Part shown: positions 50,477 through 60,276 of the stretch, piece after piece
Layout: every line of letters starts with the position of its first letter
How positions within the stretch are numbered: position 1 is the stretch's first letter
From: Pseudomonas canadensis
Lineage (GTDB): Bacteria; Pseudomonadota; Gammaproteobacteria; Pseudomonadales; Pseudomonadaceae
NCBI RefSeq assembly: GCF_000503215.1
Contig: NZ_AYTD01000001.1
Coordinates: 248,001 to 312,000 of the forward strand
DNA length: 64,000 bases
Direction: 5' to 3'
Notes under the pieces: model-generated
Told to the model about the DNA's origin: nothing
What the model saw: the letters and a program-made list of their open reading frames with translations, nothing else
Database searches by the model: none
Program-made: the position numbers and the translations under genes

Positions 50477-52156
50477 TTAGCGTTCATGCACATAAGTCCC
50501 TGGCGCCGCTTCGGCCGCGCCATAGGTTTTGTTACCCAGGCTCGTCGGCGCCTTCTTCAACTTGCCCGCCCGCTCCGCCTGCCACGCCTGCCAATGCAGC
50601 CACCACGAATCGGTGTGCTTGGTGGCATTCTCCTGCCAGTCCAGCGGTTTCGCCGTCAGGCTGTCGCTGGTCTGGTAACGCGCCTTGGGGTTGCCCGGCG
50701 GGTTGAGGATGCTTTGGATATGTCCGCTGCTGGACAACACGAACTCGACCTTGCCACCAAACAACTGCGCCGACTTGTAGCACGACTGCCACGGTGTGAT
50801 GTGGTCATTGGTGCCGGCCAGTGAGTAGATATCGGCGGTGACCTGCTTGAGGTCGATGGGCGTGCCGCACACTTCCAGTGCGTTGGCTCGCACCAACGGG
50901 TTGTTCTTGAACAGCTCGATCAGGTCGCCGTGGAAGGCCGCCGGCAAACGTGTGGTGTCGTTGTTCCAGAACAGGATGTCGAACACCGGCGGTTCGTTAC
51001 CCAGCAGGTAGTTATTGACCCAGTAGTTCCAGATCAGGTCGTTGGGGCGCATCCAGGCGAACACCTTGGCCATGTCGCGGCCTTCCAGCACGCCGGCCTG
51101 GTAGGAATGGCGCTTGGCCGCTTCCAGGGTCTGTTCGTCGACGAACAGCGCTACTTGGGTGTCCAGCGTCGTGTCGAGCACGCTTACCAGCAGGGTCAAG
51201 GCGTTGACCTTCTTCTCCCCAAGCGCCGCGTAGTGGCCGAGCAGTGCCGTGCAGGTGATGCCGCCGGAACAGGCGCCGAGCATATTCACATCTTTGCTGC
51301 CGGTAATCGCCGTGACCACATCCACCGCTTCCTTGAGCGCCTCGATATAGGTCGACAGGCCCCACTCGCGCTGAGCCTTGGTCGGGTTGCGCCAACTGAC
51401 GATAAAAGTTTGCTGGTTATTGCGCAGGCAGAAGCGCGCCAGGCTCTTCTCCGGGCTCAGGTCGAATACATAGAATTTGTTGATCTGCGGCGGCACCACC
51501 AGCAGCGGGCGTTCGTGCACCTGTTCGGTGATCGGCTTGTACTGGATCAGCTCCAGCACATCGTTGCGAAACACCACCGCGCCTTCGGTCGTGCCCAGGG
51601 TCTTGCCCACTTCAAAGGCGCCCATGTTGACCTGGCTCGGCATGCCGCCGTTATGCACCATGTCCTTGGCCAGGTGGGACAAGCCATCGAGCAGGCTCTT
51701 GCCGCCGGTCTCGAAGAAGCGTTTGACCGCCGCCGGGTTGGCCGCGCTGTTGGTGGGGGCCATGGCTTCGGTCATCAGGTTGATCACGAAGTGGCCGCGG
51801 CTGATGTCCTGTTCCGACAGGTTGCTGTCGCCGATCCAGTCGTGCAGTTCCTTGCGCCACGCCAGGTAGGTTTGCAGATAGCGTTTGTAGAGCGGGTTCT
51901 GGCTCCAGGCCGGGTCCTGGAAACGACGGTCGTCGCTTTCGGGCGCCAGCGCTGATTTGCCGAACATCACGTTCTTCAACTCGACGCCAAAATGCGCGAC
52001 GTGCTTGACGCTGTGCAGCGGTTGTTTGATGGCTTGGGTCAGCACCATCTTCGCCGAGGCGAGTAAATCCTTTTTACGTAACGCGATGATCGGGTTGAGC
52101 CCCAGGGTGTTTTCCGAGGCCTGGCGTTTCAAGTCATCGTTGTTCTTGTTACTCAT
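50477..52156 (-). CDS. phaC1: Class II polyhydroxyalkanoate synthase 1
   Basis: 559 residues, the typical length. Catalytic Cys 296 is in LGACSGG; PPQINKFYVFDLSP, VSWRNPT and AGTNDHITPW follow. It is the main mcl-PHA synthase in most pseudomonads. First gene of the phaC1-phaZ-phaC2-phaD transcript, about 105 bases after a well-formed -24/-12 promoter (52273-52288). Confidence 0.97.
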   Translation of the reverse strand: MSNKNNDDLKRQASENTLGLNPIIALRKKDLLASAKMVLTQAIKQPLHSVKHVAHFGVELKNVMFGKSALAPESDDRRFQDPAWSQNPLYKRYLQTYLAWRKELHDWIGDSNLSEQDISRGHFVINLMTEAMAPTNSAANPAAVKRFFETGGKSLLDGLSHLAKDMVHNGGMPSQVNMGAFEVGKTLGTTEGAVVFRNDVLELIQYKPITEQVHERPLLVVPPQINKFYVFDLSPEKSLARFCLRNNQQTFIVSWRNPTKAQREWGLSTYIEALKEAVDVVTAITGSKDVNMLGACSGGITCTALLGHYAALGEKKVNALTLLVSVLDTTLDTQVALFVDEQTLEAAKRHSYQAGVLEGRDMAKVFAWMRPNDLIWNYWVNNYLLGNEPPVFDILFWNNDTTRLPAAFHGDLIELFKNNPLVRANALEVCGTPIDLKQVTADIYSLAGTNDHITPWQSCYKSAQLFGGKVEFVLSSSGHIQSILNPPGNPKARYQTSDSLTAKPLDWQENATKHTDSWWLHWQAWQAERAGKLKKAPTSLGNKTYGAAEAAPGTYVHER

Positions 52157-52272
52157 CTACGACGCTCCATTGTCCGAAAGACGAGTACCGGGGACCGCTG
52201 CGCACCCAGTTTCGATACACAACACAAGCCTGGTACTGCGACTCGGGTGACCGTTGATACCGCATCGTCAAA

Positions 52273-52288
52273 TGCAGGGAACTTGCCA
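52273..52288 (-). promoter_or_regulatory. Sigma-54 (-24/-12) promoter of phaC1
   Basis: On the minus strand TGGCAAGTTCCCTGCA shows GG and GC separated by ten bases and closely follows TGGCAYG-N4-TTGCW. A sigma-54-type promoter in front of phaC1 has been reported in P. aeruginosa. An 8-bp inverted repeat (AGGGCATT / AATGCCCT, 52350-52384) about 100 bases upstream may be an activator site. Confidence 0.65.
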
Positions 52289-52405
52289 ATTCCATTGGTT
52301 ACCCGAGTTTAATTTTTTTCGCAAGCGGACCAGTCGTTGGTCACGCGACAGGGCATTCAAGCAGATGAAATTAGAAAATGCCCTCTAAAGAGCAAGAGGC
52401 CTGGT

Positions 52406-52783
52406 CTAGAGCATCAGCCGTACGACCGACTGATCCGGATCGCGGGTTTTGCCGGCTGCTTTGAGTTCAGCCAGATAATCGGCCCACAACGCGTCCTGAC
52501 GCACGGCCAGTTGGTAGAGGTAGTCCCAGGTGAACAGTCCGCTGTCATGGCCGTCGTCGAAGGTCAATTTCAGTGCGTACTGGCCGGCGGCTTCTACCTT
52601 GATCAACTTCACGTTGAGCTTGCCGAATTGCAGGATGGGTTTGCCATGCCCCTGGACCTCGGCGGAAGGCGAGTGGGTGCGCAGCAGTTCGGCGGGGAGT
52701 TGGTACACCTCGTCGGGCCCGTAGGTGAGGCCGAGGGTGTTGGAGGTTTTGTGCAGGTTTACAGCGGTGGGAAATTTAGTCAT
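52406..52783 (-). CDS. DUF971 (GBBH-like N-terminal domain) protein
   Basis: 125 residues. The domain of about 85 residues (about 18-105) resembles the N-terminal part of gamma-butyrobetaine hydroxylases: LHKTSNTLGLTYGPDEVYQLPAELLR, LTFDDGHDSGLFTWDYLY. No catalytic oxygenase domain is attached, and the Cys cluster seen in the hydroxylase is absent. Possible role in iron or metal cofactor handling is only suggested by the family. Located between hslU and phaC1 with a REP palindrome on the hslU side. Confidence 0.85.
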   Translation of the reverse strand: MTKFPTAVNLHKTSNTLGLTYGPDEVYQLPAELLRTHSPSAEVQGHGKPILQFGKLNVKLIKVEAAGQYALKLTFDDGHDSGLFTWDYLYQLAVRQDALWADYLAELKAAGKTRDPDQSVVRLML

Positions 52784-52804
52784 GGCGGGGATCCGTGCAG
52801 ATCA

Positions 52805-52871
52805 TGTAGGAGCCCGGCTTGCCGGCGATGGCGTTCTCAAGAACGCATCGCCGGCAAGCCGGGCTCCTACA
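52805..52871. repeat. REP-type inverted repeat (GTAGGAGC variant, near perfect)
   Basis: TGTAGGAGCCCGGCTTGCCGGCGATG and its reverse complement form an almost perfect 67-base palindrome with GCGTTCT / AGAACGC in the centre. It lies between hslU and the DUF971 gene. Confidence 0.92.
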
Positions 52872-52886
52872 AGGGGTTCACATGAC

Positions 52887-54224
52887 TTACAGGATATAAC
52901 GAGACAAGTCTTCGTTCTGTGCCAATTCGCCCAAGTGGCTGTTGACGTATTCAGCGTCGATCTTGATCTCTTCGCCATTCTGCGCGCCAGCCAAATCGCC
53001 AGCACTGAAGGACACCTCCTCCAGCAGACGCTCCAGCAAGGTGTGCAAACGACGGGCTCCGATGTTCTCGGTCTTCTCGTTGACCTGCCAGGCGATCTCC
53101 GCCAAGCGCTTGATGCCGTCCGGCTGGAACTCGATGCCCAGGCCTTCGGTTTTCAGCAGCTCACGGTATTGTTCGGTGAGCGACGCGTGTGGCTCGCTGA
53201 GGATGCGTTCGAAGTCGCCTGGGGTCAGCGCCTTGAGTTCCACGCGGATCGGCAGGCGGCCTTGCAGCTCCGGCACCAGGTCGCTTGGCTTGCTCAGGTG
53301 GAACGCACCGGAGGCGATAAACAGGATGTGGTCAGTCTTGACCATGCCCAATTTGGTGTTCACGGTGCAGCCTTCGATCAGCGGTAGCAGGTCGCGCTGT
53401 ACGCCTTCGCGGGATACATCGACGCCGCCGGAGTTGCCGCGCTTGGCCACCTTGTCGATTTCGTCGATAAACACGATGCCGTGCTGCTCGACCGCTTCCA
53501 GGGCCTTGGCCTTGAGTTCTTCCTCATTCACCAGGCGCCCGGCTTCTTCGTCGCGCACCAGTTTCAAGGCTTCCTTCACCTTGAGCTTGCGGCTTTTCTT
53601 CTTGCCCTTGCCCATGTTGGCGAACAGGTTCTGCAACTGGCTGGTCATTTCCTCCATGCCAGGCGGGGCGGAGATATCGACGCCGGAGACTTCGGCGACT
53701 TCGATCTCGATTTCCTTGTCGTCCAACTGGCCTTCACGCAGGCGCTTGCGGAACAGCTGGCGGGTGTTGGAATCCGAGGCCGGCGCGGCGTCTTCGTTGA
53801 AACCCATGCGTGCCGGTGGCAGCAGGGCGTCGAGGATGCGTTCTTCGGCGGCGTCTTCGGCGCGGTGGCTGACCTTGGTCACTTCCTGTTCGCGCAGCAT
53901 CTTCAGAGCGGCATCGGCCAGGTCGCGGATGATCGACTCGACGTCGCGGCCCACGTAGCCCACTTCGGTGAACTTAGTGGCTTCGACCTTGATGAACGGT
54001 GCATTGGCCAGCTTGGCCAGGCGACGGGCGATTTCGGTTTTACCGACGCCGGTAGGACCGATCATCAGGATGTTCTTAGGCGTCACTTCAACGCGCAGTT
54101 CTTCGGGCAGTTGCATCCGGCGCCAGCGGTTACGCAGCGCAATGGCTACGGCGCGCTTGGCATCGTCCTGGCCGATGATATGGCGGTTGAGTTCATGGAC
54201 GATTTCGCGGGGAGTCATGGACAT
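52887..54224 (-). CDS. hslU: ATPase subunit of HslUV protease
   Basis: 445 residues from ATG 54224. AAA+ unfoldase of the Clp/HSP100 group; Walker A GPTGVGKT at residues 56-63, the pore loop GYVGRD, Walker B VFIDEIDK near 254, and sensor-2 [15 protein letters not shown] near the end. The C-terminal tail ends SRYIL, which docks into HslV. The I-domain lies between the two Walker motifs. Paired with hslV upstream (36-base gap). Confidence 0.97.
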   Translation of the reverse strand: MSMTPREIVHELNRHIIGQDDAKRAVAIALRNRWRRMQLPEELRVEVTPKNILMIGPTGVGKTEIARRLAKLANAPFIKVEATKFTEVGYVGRDVESIIRDLADAALKMLREQEVTKVSHRAEDAAEERILDALLPPARMGFNEDAAPASDSNTRQLFRKRLREGQLDDKEIEIEVAEVSGVDISAPPGMEEMTSQLQNLFANMGKGKKKSRKLKVKEALKLVRDEEAGRLVNEEELKAKALEAVEQHGIVFIDEIDKVAKRGNSGGVDVSREGVQRDLLPLIEGCTVNTKLGMVKTDHILFIASGAFHLSKPSDLVPELQGRLPIRVELKALTPGDFERILSEPHASLTEQYRELLKTEGLGIEFQPDGIKRLAEIAWQVNEKTENIGARRLHTLLERLLEEVSFSAGDLAGAQNGEEIKIDAEYVNSHLGELAQNEDLSRYIL

Positions 54225-54260
54225 AGTGTTTGGCGGCCTCAAGCGGAATAAGCCTACGGC

Positions 54261-54791
54261 TTACTCGGCGAGGTCCTGCTCCTCAATGGTCTGGTTGTGA
54301 TTGGTGAACACGCAGATATCACCGGCGATACCCAGGGCGGTCTCGACGATTTCGCGAGCCGACAGGTCGGTTTTCTTCAACAGTGCGCTGGCGGCCGCTT
54401 GGGCGTAGCCACCGCCGGAACCCATGGCGATCAGGCCATGCTCAGGCTCAACCACATCGCCGTTGCCGGTGATGATCAGGGAAGCGTCTTTGTTGGCGAC
54501 GGCCAGCATGGCTTCCAGGCGGCTGAGGGAGCGGTCGGTGCGCCATTCTTTGGCGAGTTCAACCGCAGCGCGCACCAGGTGGCCCTGATGTTTCTCAAGT
54601 TGGCCTTCGAAGCGCTCGAAAAGGGTGAAGGCGTCGGCGGTAGCGCCGGCAAAGCCCGCGAGAACCTGGCCGTGGTACAGGCGACGCACTTTCTTGGCGT
54701 TGCCTTTCATCACGGTATTACCCAGGGAAACCTGGCCGTCGCCGCCCATGACGACTTTGCCGTGGCGACGTACTGAAACGATGGTGGTCAA
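54261..54791 (-). CDS. hslV: Peptidase subunit of HslUV protease (TTG start)
   Basis: 176 residues if translation begins at TTG 54791. This start is decided by biochemistry: HslV needs Thr as the first mature residue, and TTG gives Met-Thr-Thr-Ile-Val-Ser-Val-Arg-Arg, the family N-terminus. Starting from the GTG at 54806 would add five residues in front and block the nucleophile. The remainder is standard ([28 protein letters not shown]). TGGAG lies nine bases before the TTG. It forms the double-hexamer protease with HslU. Confidence 0.95.
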   Translation of the reverse strand: MTTIVSVRRHGKVVMGGDGQVSLGNTVMKGNAKKVRRLYHGQVLAGFAGATADAFTLFERFEGQLEKHQGHLVRAAVELAKEWRTDRSLSRLEAMLAVANKDASLIITGNGDVVEPEHGLIAMGSGGGYAQAAASALLKKTDLSAREIVETALGIAGDICVFTNHNQTIEEQDLAE

Positions 54792-54924
54792 GGGGAGAGT
54801 CTCCACGCAGCGGGGCGAAAATGCCCTGATGAAAACTCATATGGGGGTGGCGGGGGGGATTTCAACCGCGAGGGCAGTGTGCGGACGAGTGGTGTTTATC
54901 TTTCTGACACGCCGCAAAACAAAA

Positions 54925-55014
54925 TGTGGGAGCGGGCTTGCTCGCGAATGCGGTGGGTCAGTCGCCGAAAATACTGACTGAAATACCGCTTTCGCGAGCA
55001 AGCCCGCTCCCACA
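54925..55014. repeat. REP-type inverted repeat (GTGGGAGC family)
   Basis: TGTGGGAGCGGGCTTGCTCGCGAATGCGGT and its reverse complement with a nested GTCAGT / ACTGAC repeat, between the SPOR-domain gene and hslV. Confidence 0.9.
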
Positions 55015-55037
55015 TGGTGCCTGCTGTGCTCTTAGAG

Positions 55038-55739
55038 TCAGCGACTCTGGCGTTGTTGTAACAACAGGTTGCTAAAGCCCGCGCCAGCCAGTTGTTTCTG
55101 CGCCACAGTCAGCTGTTCTCGGTTGCTGAACGGCCCCACCAGCACGCGATACCAGGTCGCATCCTTCACCGTGCCGGACTCCACCGTCACCGACTGGCCC
55201 AGCAGAATAATCTGCGCCCGCACGCGATCCGCATCCGCCTGTTTCGGGAACGAACCCGCTTGCAGGAAGAACTTGGTCACCGGCGCGGCCTTGGTTTCGG
55301 CAACCGGCGGCGCTGGCGGCGGCGTAATGCCGGCCAGCGCGGCCTGGGCACGTGCCGTGTCGATTTTCGCCGCTTCGGCAGGGGTGACTGGCGTGGTCGG
55401 CACTTGTGGCGTCGGCAGGGTTTTCTCCGGCACGGCGTCAGGCGGCACGATCACTTCCGATTCCGGCAGCAGCGTGTAGAAGTCGTACTTCGGCTTCACG
55501 GGCGCGGTCGGGCTCGGCGCCGTCTTGTTGGCTTCGGCCATTTTCGTGGCCTTCTGCTGTTCCTGCTTGACCCGTTTGACGTCATCGCCCTTGCCGGGAT
55601 CCAGCTTCATCAGGAACACGATAAACGCGCCGACGGTGAGGCCGATCGCCATCCACAACCAGCCCGGGATTGGTTTCTTCGCCGGGGCCTGGTAGCGGCT
55701 GGCGCCGCGCTTGGGTGCAGGTTTTTTCTTGGCGGCCAA
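55038..55739 (-). CDS. SPOR-domain membrane protein (FtsN-like)
   Basis: 233 residues from TTG 55739, one base after the argS stop; GGAG at its end region supplies the ribosome site and no ATG or GTG is better placed. A basic cytoplasmic N-terminus (KKKPAPKRGASRYQ) precedes one membrane helix (about 25-43, GWLWMAIGLTVGAFIVFLMK), a Pro/Thr/Lys-rich linker and a C-terminal SPOR domain (about 150-228, FFLQAGSFPKQADADRVRAQ). SPOR domains bind denuded glycan strands at the division septum. It is the usual neighbour of argS in pseudomonads; it may be FtsN, but the short linker leaves this open. Confidence 0.88.
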   Translation of the reverse strand: MAAKKKPAPKRGASRYQAPAKKPIPGWLWMAIGLTVGAFIVFLMKLDPGKGDDVKRVKQEQQKATKMAEANKTAPSPTAPVKPKYDFYTLLPESEVIVPPDAVPEKTLPTPQVPTTPVTPAEAAKIDTARAQAALAGITPPPAPPVAETKAAPVTKFFLQAGSFPKQADADRVRAQIILLGQSVTVESGTVKDATWYRVLVGPFSNREQLTVAQKQLAGAGFSNLLLQQRQSR

Positions 55740-55740
55740 C

Positions 55741-57477
55741 TTACATACGCTCCAGAGTTTCCAGGCCCAACAGCTCGAGGCCTTGCTTGAGGGTCCGTCC
55801 AGCCAGTGCAGCCAAGCGCAGGCGGCTTTGCTTCTGGGCTTCGTCGTCGGCGGTCAGGATCGGGCAGTTCTCGTAGAAGCTGGAGAACAGGCCGGCGACT
55901 TCGTACAGGTAGGTGCACAGGATGTGCGGCGTGCCTTTCTCACCGACGCTGTTCAGTACTTCGCCGAACTGCGCCAGTTTGGCGGCCAGTTCCTGTTCGT
56001 GCGGGGCGTCCAGCACGATCTGGCCTTCAACTTCGCTGAAGTCCTTGCCCAGCTTGCGGAACACGCCAGCCACACGGGTGTAGGCGTACAGCAGGTACGG
56101 CGCGGTGTTGCCTTCGAAGTTGAGCATCAGGTCGAAGTTGAAGCTGTAGTCGCTGGTGCGGTGCTTGGACAGGTCGGCGTATTTGACCGCACCAATGCCC
56201 ACCACGCGAGCGATATTGCGCAGGTCGGCCTCGGCCAGCTCCGGATTCTTTTCCTTCACCAGGGTGTAGGCACGTTCCTGCGCTTCGGTGAGCAGGTCGA
56301 TCAGCTTCACGGTGCCGCCGTCACGGGTCTTGAACGGGCGGCCATCGGCGCCGTTCATGGTGCCGAAGCCCATGTGCTCCATGTGCATCGGGTGGGTGAC
56401 GAAACCCGCGCGACGCGCCACTTCGAACACCTGCTGGAAGTGCAGCGCCTGGCGTTGGTCGACAAAATACAAGGCGCGATCGGCCTTGAGCACGCCGCTG
56501 CGGTAGCGCACGGCGGCCAGGTCGGTGGTGGCGTAGAGGTAGCCGCCATCGGCCTTGACGATGATCACCGGCAGCGGCTCGCCGTCGGCGGTCTTGAATT
56601 CTTCGAGGAACACGCACTGCGCGCCGTTGCTCTCCACCAGCAGGCCCTTGGCCTTGAGGTCGTTGACCACATTCATCAGGTCGTCGTTGTAAGCGCTTTC
56701 GCCCATCACGTCGGCCATGGTCAATTTGACGTTGAGCAGCTCGTAGATTTCCTGGCAGTGAGACAGGGAAATGTCACGGAAACGGTTCCACAGTGCCAGG
56801 CACTCGGCGTCACCGGCTTGTAGCTTGACCACCAGGCCACGGGCGCGGTCGGCGAATTCTTCGGATTCGTCGAAGCGCTTCTTGGCGGCGCGGTAGAAGT
56901 TTTCCAGGTCCGACAGCTCGTTGCTGGTGATCGGGTTTTCTTGCAGGTAAGCCATCAGCATGCCGAACTGAGTGCCCCAGTCGCCGACGTGGTTCTGACG
57001 GATCACGTCGTCGCCGAGGAACTCCAGGACCCGCGCCGCGCCGTCGCCAATGATGGTTGAGCGCAGGTGGCCGACGTGCATCTCTTTGGCCAGGTTCGGC
57101 GCCGATAGGTCGACGACCACGCGCTGCAGCGGGCCGGCCTTGCGCACGCCGATCTTGGCGTCGGCCAGCGCCGCATCCAGGCGCGAAGCCAGGGCCTGGG
57201 TGTTCTGGAAGAAGTTGATGAAGCCAGGGCCGGCGATTTCAGCCTTGGTGACACTCTCGTCGGCAGGCAGCGCGGCGATGATTTTCTCTGCCAGGTCGCG
57301 TGGCTTCATGCCCGCGGGTTTGGACAGCATCATCGCGATGTTGCTGGCGAAGTCACCGTGGGTTTTGTCGCGGGTGTTTTCCACCTGGATCGCCGGCGTC
57401 AGGCCTTCAGGCAACACACCTTCGTTGACGAGTTGGGTGAGGGCTTGTTGGATCAGCTGGCGAATGGTGTCTTTCAT
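55741..57477 (-). CDS. argS: Arginyl-tRNA synthetase
   Basis: 578 residues from ATG 57477. Class I synthetase with HVGH at residues 134-137 (HIGH motif) and an atypical KMSKS region ([14 protein letters not shown]), as in many ArgRS. The N-terminal Add-1 domain (about 1-110) and the C-terminal anticodon-binding helices with ALGLLxLE-type ending are complete. It lies between priA and the SPOR-domain gene. Confidence 0.97.
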   Translation of the reverse strand: MKDTIRQLIQQALTQLVNEGVLPEGLTPAIQVENTRDKTHGDFASNIAMMLSKPAGMKPRDLAEKIIAALPADESVTKAEIAGPGFINFFQNTQALASRLDAALADAKIGVRKAGPLQRVVVDLSAPNLAKEMHVGHLRSTIIGDGAARVLEFLGDDVIRQNHVGDWGTQFGMLMAYLQENPITSNELSDLENFYRAAKKRFDESEEFADRARGLVVKLQAGDAECLALWNRFRDISLSHCQEIYELLNVKLTMADVMGESAYNDDLMNVVNDLKAKGLLVESNGAQCVFLEEFKTADGEPLPVIIVKADGGYLYATTDLAAVRYRSGVLKADRALYFVDQRQALHFQQVFEVARRAGFVTHPMHMEHMGFGTMNGADGRPFKTRDGGTVKLIDLLTEAQERAYTLVKEKNPELAEADLRNIARVVGIGAVKYADLSKHRTSDYSFNFDLMLNFEGNTAPYLLYAYTRVAGVFRKLGKDFSEVEGQIVLDAPHEQELAAKLAQFGEVLNSVGEKGTPHILCTYLYEVAGLFSSFYENCPILTADDEAQKQSRLRLAALAGRTLKQGLELLGLETLERM

Positions 57478-57587
57478 GGTGTTCTCTTTCGACCGCAAGC
57501 GGTGGCGCGCGATGCGCAGGTGGAAAAACTGGGCATTATCCGTGGCGAGGGCGGGCTTGCCAACCTTCGCGGGACCTATGGCCAGGC

Positions 57588-59807
57588 TTAATACAAATCT
57601 ACCGGGTCTACATCCAGCGACCATCGCACTTGGCGACCGCTGGGCATTTGCTCTAGGGCAAGCAACCAGCTACTTAAGAGCCGATGCAGCGGTGCGCGCG
57701 AGGTTGCCTGCAAGAGTAGCTGAGCACGATAACGCCCGGCGCGGCGCTCCATGGGGGCGGGCACCGGGCCGAGCAATTCGATGCCGCTCAGACCCAGTTC
57801 GCCGAGTAAACGTTCGGCGGCGCTGCATGCCTCATCCAGGAAACCTTCGGCCTGCCCCGGTTTATGGGCTTCGGCGCGCAACAGGGCCAAATGGGAAAAA
57901 GGCGGCAGGCCCGCGGCGCGACGTTCGCTCAGCGCCTGCTCGGCGAAGGCGAAGTAGCCTTGTTCGGTCAGCTGGATCAGCAGCGGATGGTCGGCCAAGT
58001 GGGTCTGGATGATCACCCGGCCCGGCTCTTCGGCGCGACCCGCACGGCCGGCGACCTGCACGATCAACTGCGCCATGCGCTCGCTGGCGCGAAAGTCCCC
58101 GGAAAACAGCCCGCCGTCGGCATCCAGGATCGACACCAGGGTCACCCGTGGGAAATGGTGCCCTTTGGCAAGCATCTGCGTGCCGATCAGGATGCACGGG
58201 TGGCCTTTCTGGATGGTGGCGAACAGCTGGTTCATCGCGTCTTTGCGCGAGGTGCTGTCGCGGTCGACCCGCAGCACCGGGTAATCCGGGAACAGAATGC
58301 CCAAGCGCTCTTCGGCCCGTTCGGTGCCGGCGCCCACCGGCCGCAGGTCGACTTTGCCGCACTGCGGGCAGTGGCGCGGTACACGTTCTACATGCCCACA
58401 GTGATGGCAGCGCAGCTCGCCGTAGCGCTGGTGCACGGTCATGCGCGCATCGCAGCGCTCGCACTCGGACATCCAGCCGCAGTCATGGCACAGCAGTGTC
58501 GGTGCAAAGCCGCGGCGGTTGAGAAACACCAAGACCTGTTGGCCAGCGGCGAGGGTCTGGCCGATGGCTTGTTGCATCGGCCCGGAAATACCGCTGTCCA
58601 GTGGACGGCTTTTGACGTCCAGGCGCAGGAATTTTGGCTGCTTGGCGCCGCCTGCACGCTCATTGAGGCGTAGGAGGCCGTAACGCCCCGTGTAGGCATT
58701 GTGCAAGCTCTCGAGTGATGGTGTGGCCGAGCCCAGCACAATCGGGATGTCTTCCTGGCGCGCACGCACCAGTGCCAGGTCGCGGGCGTGGTAACGCAAG
58801 CCTTCCTGCTGTTTATAGGAGCCGTCGTGCTCCTCGTCGATGATGATCAGCCCGGGATTCTTCATCGGGGTGAACAGCGCCGAGCGGGTGCCGATAATAA
58901 TGTCGGCCTCGCCATCCCGTGCGGCCAGCCAGGATTCCAGGCGCTCACGGTCGTTGACGGCGGAGTGCACCAGGGCGATGCGCGCATTGAAGCGCTGTTC
59001 GAAGCGCGCCAGGGTCTGCGGGCCCAGGTTGATCTCGGGGATCAGTACCAGCGCCTGTTTGCCGGCCTGCAGAGTCTCGCGGATCAACTGCAGGTAGACT
59101 TCGGTCTTGCCGCTGCCGGTGACGCCGGCCAGGAGGAAGGCATGAAAACTGTCGAAACCTGCGCGAATGGCTTCATAGGCAGCGCGTTGCTCGGGGTTCA
59201 GCGGCAATTCCGGTTGGGCCAGCCAGTGTTCGTGGCGGGCATCGGGAGCGTGCTTGCGGATTTCCACCTGCACCAGGCCCTTGGCGAGCAACAGGTCGAG
59301 GCTGTCTTTGCTCAGCATCAGCTTGCTTAATAGCTGATGCGCCACGCCATGGGGATGCTGGGCCAGTGTCGCCAGGGCTTCACGCTGGCGCGGGGCGCGG
59401 GCGATACGCGGGTCGTCGAGACGCGCGCCGGGTGTCATCGACCAGAAACGTTCCTGACGCGCTTCGGCCAGTTCGCCCTGGCGCAACAGCACCGGCAGCG
59501 CCCAGCTCAACGTATCGCCAAGGCTGTGCTGGTAGTACTGGGCGGTCCACAGGCACAGTTTGAACAACGCCGGCGGCAGTGGCGGGGTGGCGTCGAGCAT
59601 GGCCAGCGCGGGCTTGAGTTTTTCCGCAGGGACTTCGCTGTGATCCGCGACCTCTACCAATATGCCGATCATTTCCCGCCGACCAAACGGCACGCGCACG
59701 CGCATACCCGGCTGCAACTGTGCCCGCAGCACACCGGCCGGGGCCCGGTAATCGAACAGGCGGCGCAGGGGCGAGGGCAGGGCTAGGCGCAAAATGGCGT
59801 CGGGCAC
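57588..59807 (-). CDS. priA: Primosomal protein N' (replication restart helicase)
   Basis: 739 residues from GTG 59807, the exact family length; the longer open frame to 59885 is not supported. It restarts stalled forks by unwinding the lagging arm and loading DnaB. Walker A GVTGSGKT is at residues 228-235, DEEH at 324-327. The zinc-binding Cys cluster ([23 protein letters not shown]) is complete. Divergent from rpmE. Confidence 0.96.
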   Translation of the reverse strand: MPDAILRLALPSPLRRLFDYRAPAGVLRAQLQPGMRVRVPFGRREMIGILVEVADHSEVPAEKLKPALAMLDATPPLPPALFKLCLWTAQYYQHSLGDTLSWALPVLLRQGELAEARQERFWSMTPGARLDDPRIARAPRQREALATLAQHPHGVAHQLLSKLMLSKDSLDLLLAKGLVQVEIRKHAPDARHEHWLAQPELPLNPEQRAAYEAIRAGFDSFHAFLLAGVTGSGKTEVYLQLIRETLQAGKQALVLIPEINLGPQTLARFEQRFNARIALVHSAVNDRERLESWLAARDGEADIIIGTRSALFTPMKNPGLIIIDEEHDGSYKQQEGLRYHARDLALVRARQEDIPIVLGSATPSLESLHNAYTGRYGLLRLNERAGGAKQPKFLRLDVKSRPLDSGISGPMQQAIGQTLAAGQQVLVFLNRRGFAPTLLCHDCGWMSECERCDARMTVHQRYGELRCHHCGHVERVPRHCPQCGKVDLRPVGAGTERAEERLGILFPDYPVLRVDRDSTSRKDAMNQLFATIQKGHPCILIGTQMLAKGHHFPRVTLVSILDADGGLFSGDFRASERMAQLIVQVAGRAGRAEEPGRVIIQTHLADHPLLIQLTEQGYFAFAEQALSERRAAGLPPFSHLALLRAEAHKPGQAEGFLDEACSAAERLLGELGLSGIELLGPVPAPMERRAGRYRAQLLLQATSRAPLHRLLSSWLLALEQMPSGRQVRWSLDVDPVDLY

Positions 59808-59925
59808 GCGGGGGGTCTCATATAAAGGCAGGCGGTGGCGCAGGGGCGGGAGCCTAGCAGACAGGGGAGGGCTTGGGTATGCCACGGTTTTCTGATGAAA
59901 GGCGGTTTTCAGCCGGATACGCGGC

Positions 59926-59953
59926 TTGCGCGATTAAAAAGGTCTGGTAGAAT
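59926..59953 (+). promoter_or_regulatory. Sigma-70 promoter of rpmE
   Basis: TTGCGC, 16 bases, TAGAAT, about 70 bases upstream of ATG 60023 and followed by a GC-rich discriminator (CCGCGGCC), as expected of a growth-rate controlled ribosomal protein gene. The 215-base priA-rpmE gap shows no other gene. Confidence 0.6.
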
Positions 59954-60022
59954 CCGCGGCCTAATTACGTGCGGTATTCGACAATAGTGTCGAGTGGCGG
60001 CACGCTAGCCCGAGGAAGTGCC

Positions 60023-60241
60023 ATGAAAGCCGATATCCATCCAGCGTACGAAACCATCGAAGTCACCTGCAGCTGCGGCAACAAGTTCGAAACCCGTTCG
60101 AACCTGTGCAAGCCACTGGGTACTGACGTATGCAACGAGTGCCACCCGTTCTACACCGGTAAGCAGAAAACTCTGGACACCGGCGGCCGTGTACAGCGCT
60201 TCGCAGATCGCTTTGGTGCTTTCGGTGCCAAAAAGGCCTAA
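60023..60241 (+). CDS. rpmE: 50S ribosomal protein L31 (zinc-binding form)
   Basis: 72 residues. The zinc-ligand cysteines are present (Cys 16, Cys 18, Cys 37, Cys 40, pattern CxC...CxxC), so this is the C+ form and not the zinc-independent YkgM type. Ribosome site GAGGAAG upstream. Its terminator is displaced into the next gene (60285-60315). Confidence 0.97.
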   Translation: MKADIHPAYETIEVTCSCGNKFETRSNLCKPLGTDVCNECHPFYTGKQKTLDTGGRVQRFADRFGAFGAKKA

Positions 60242-60276
60242 GGCCGATCAACTTGGGAGGCCGTTACGGTTTTTCC

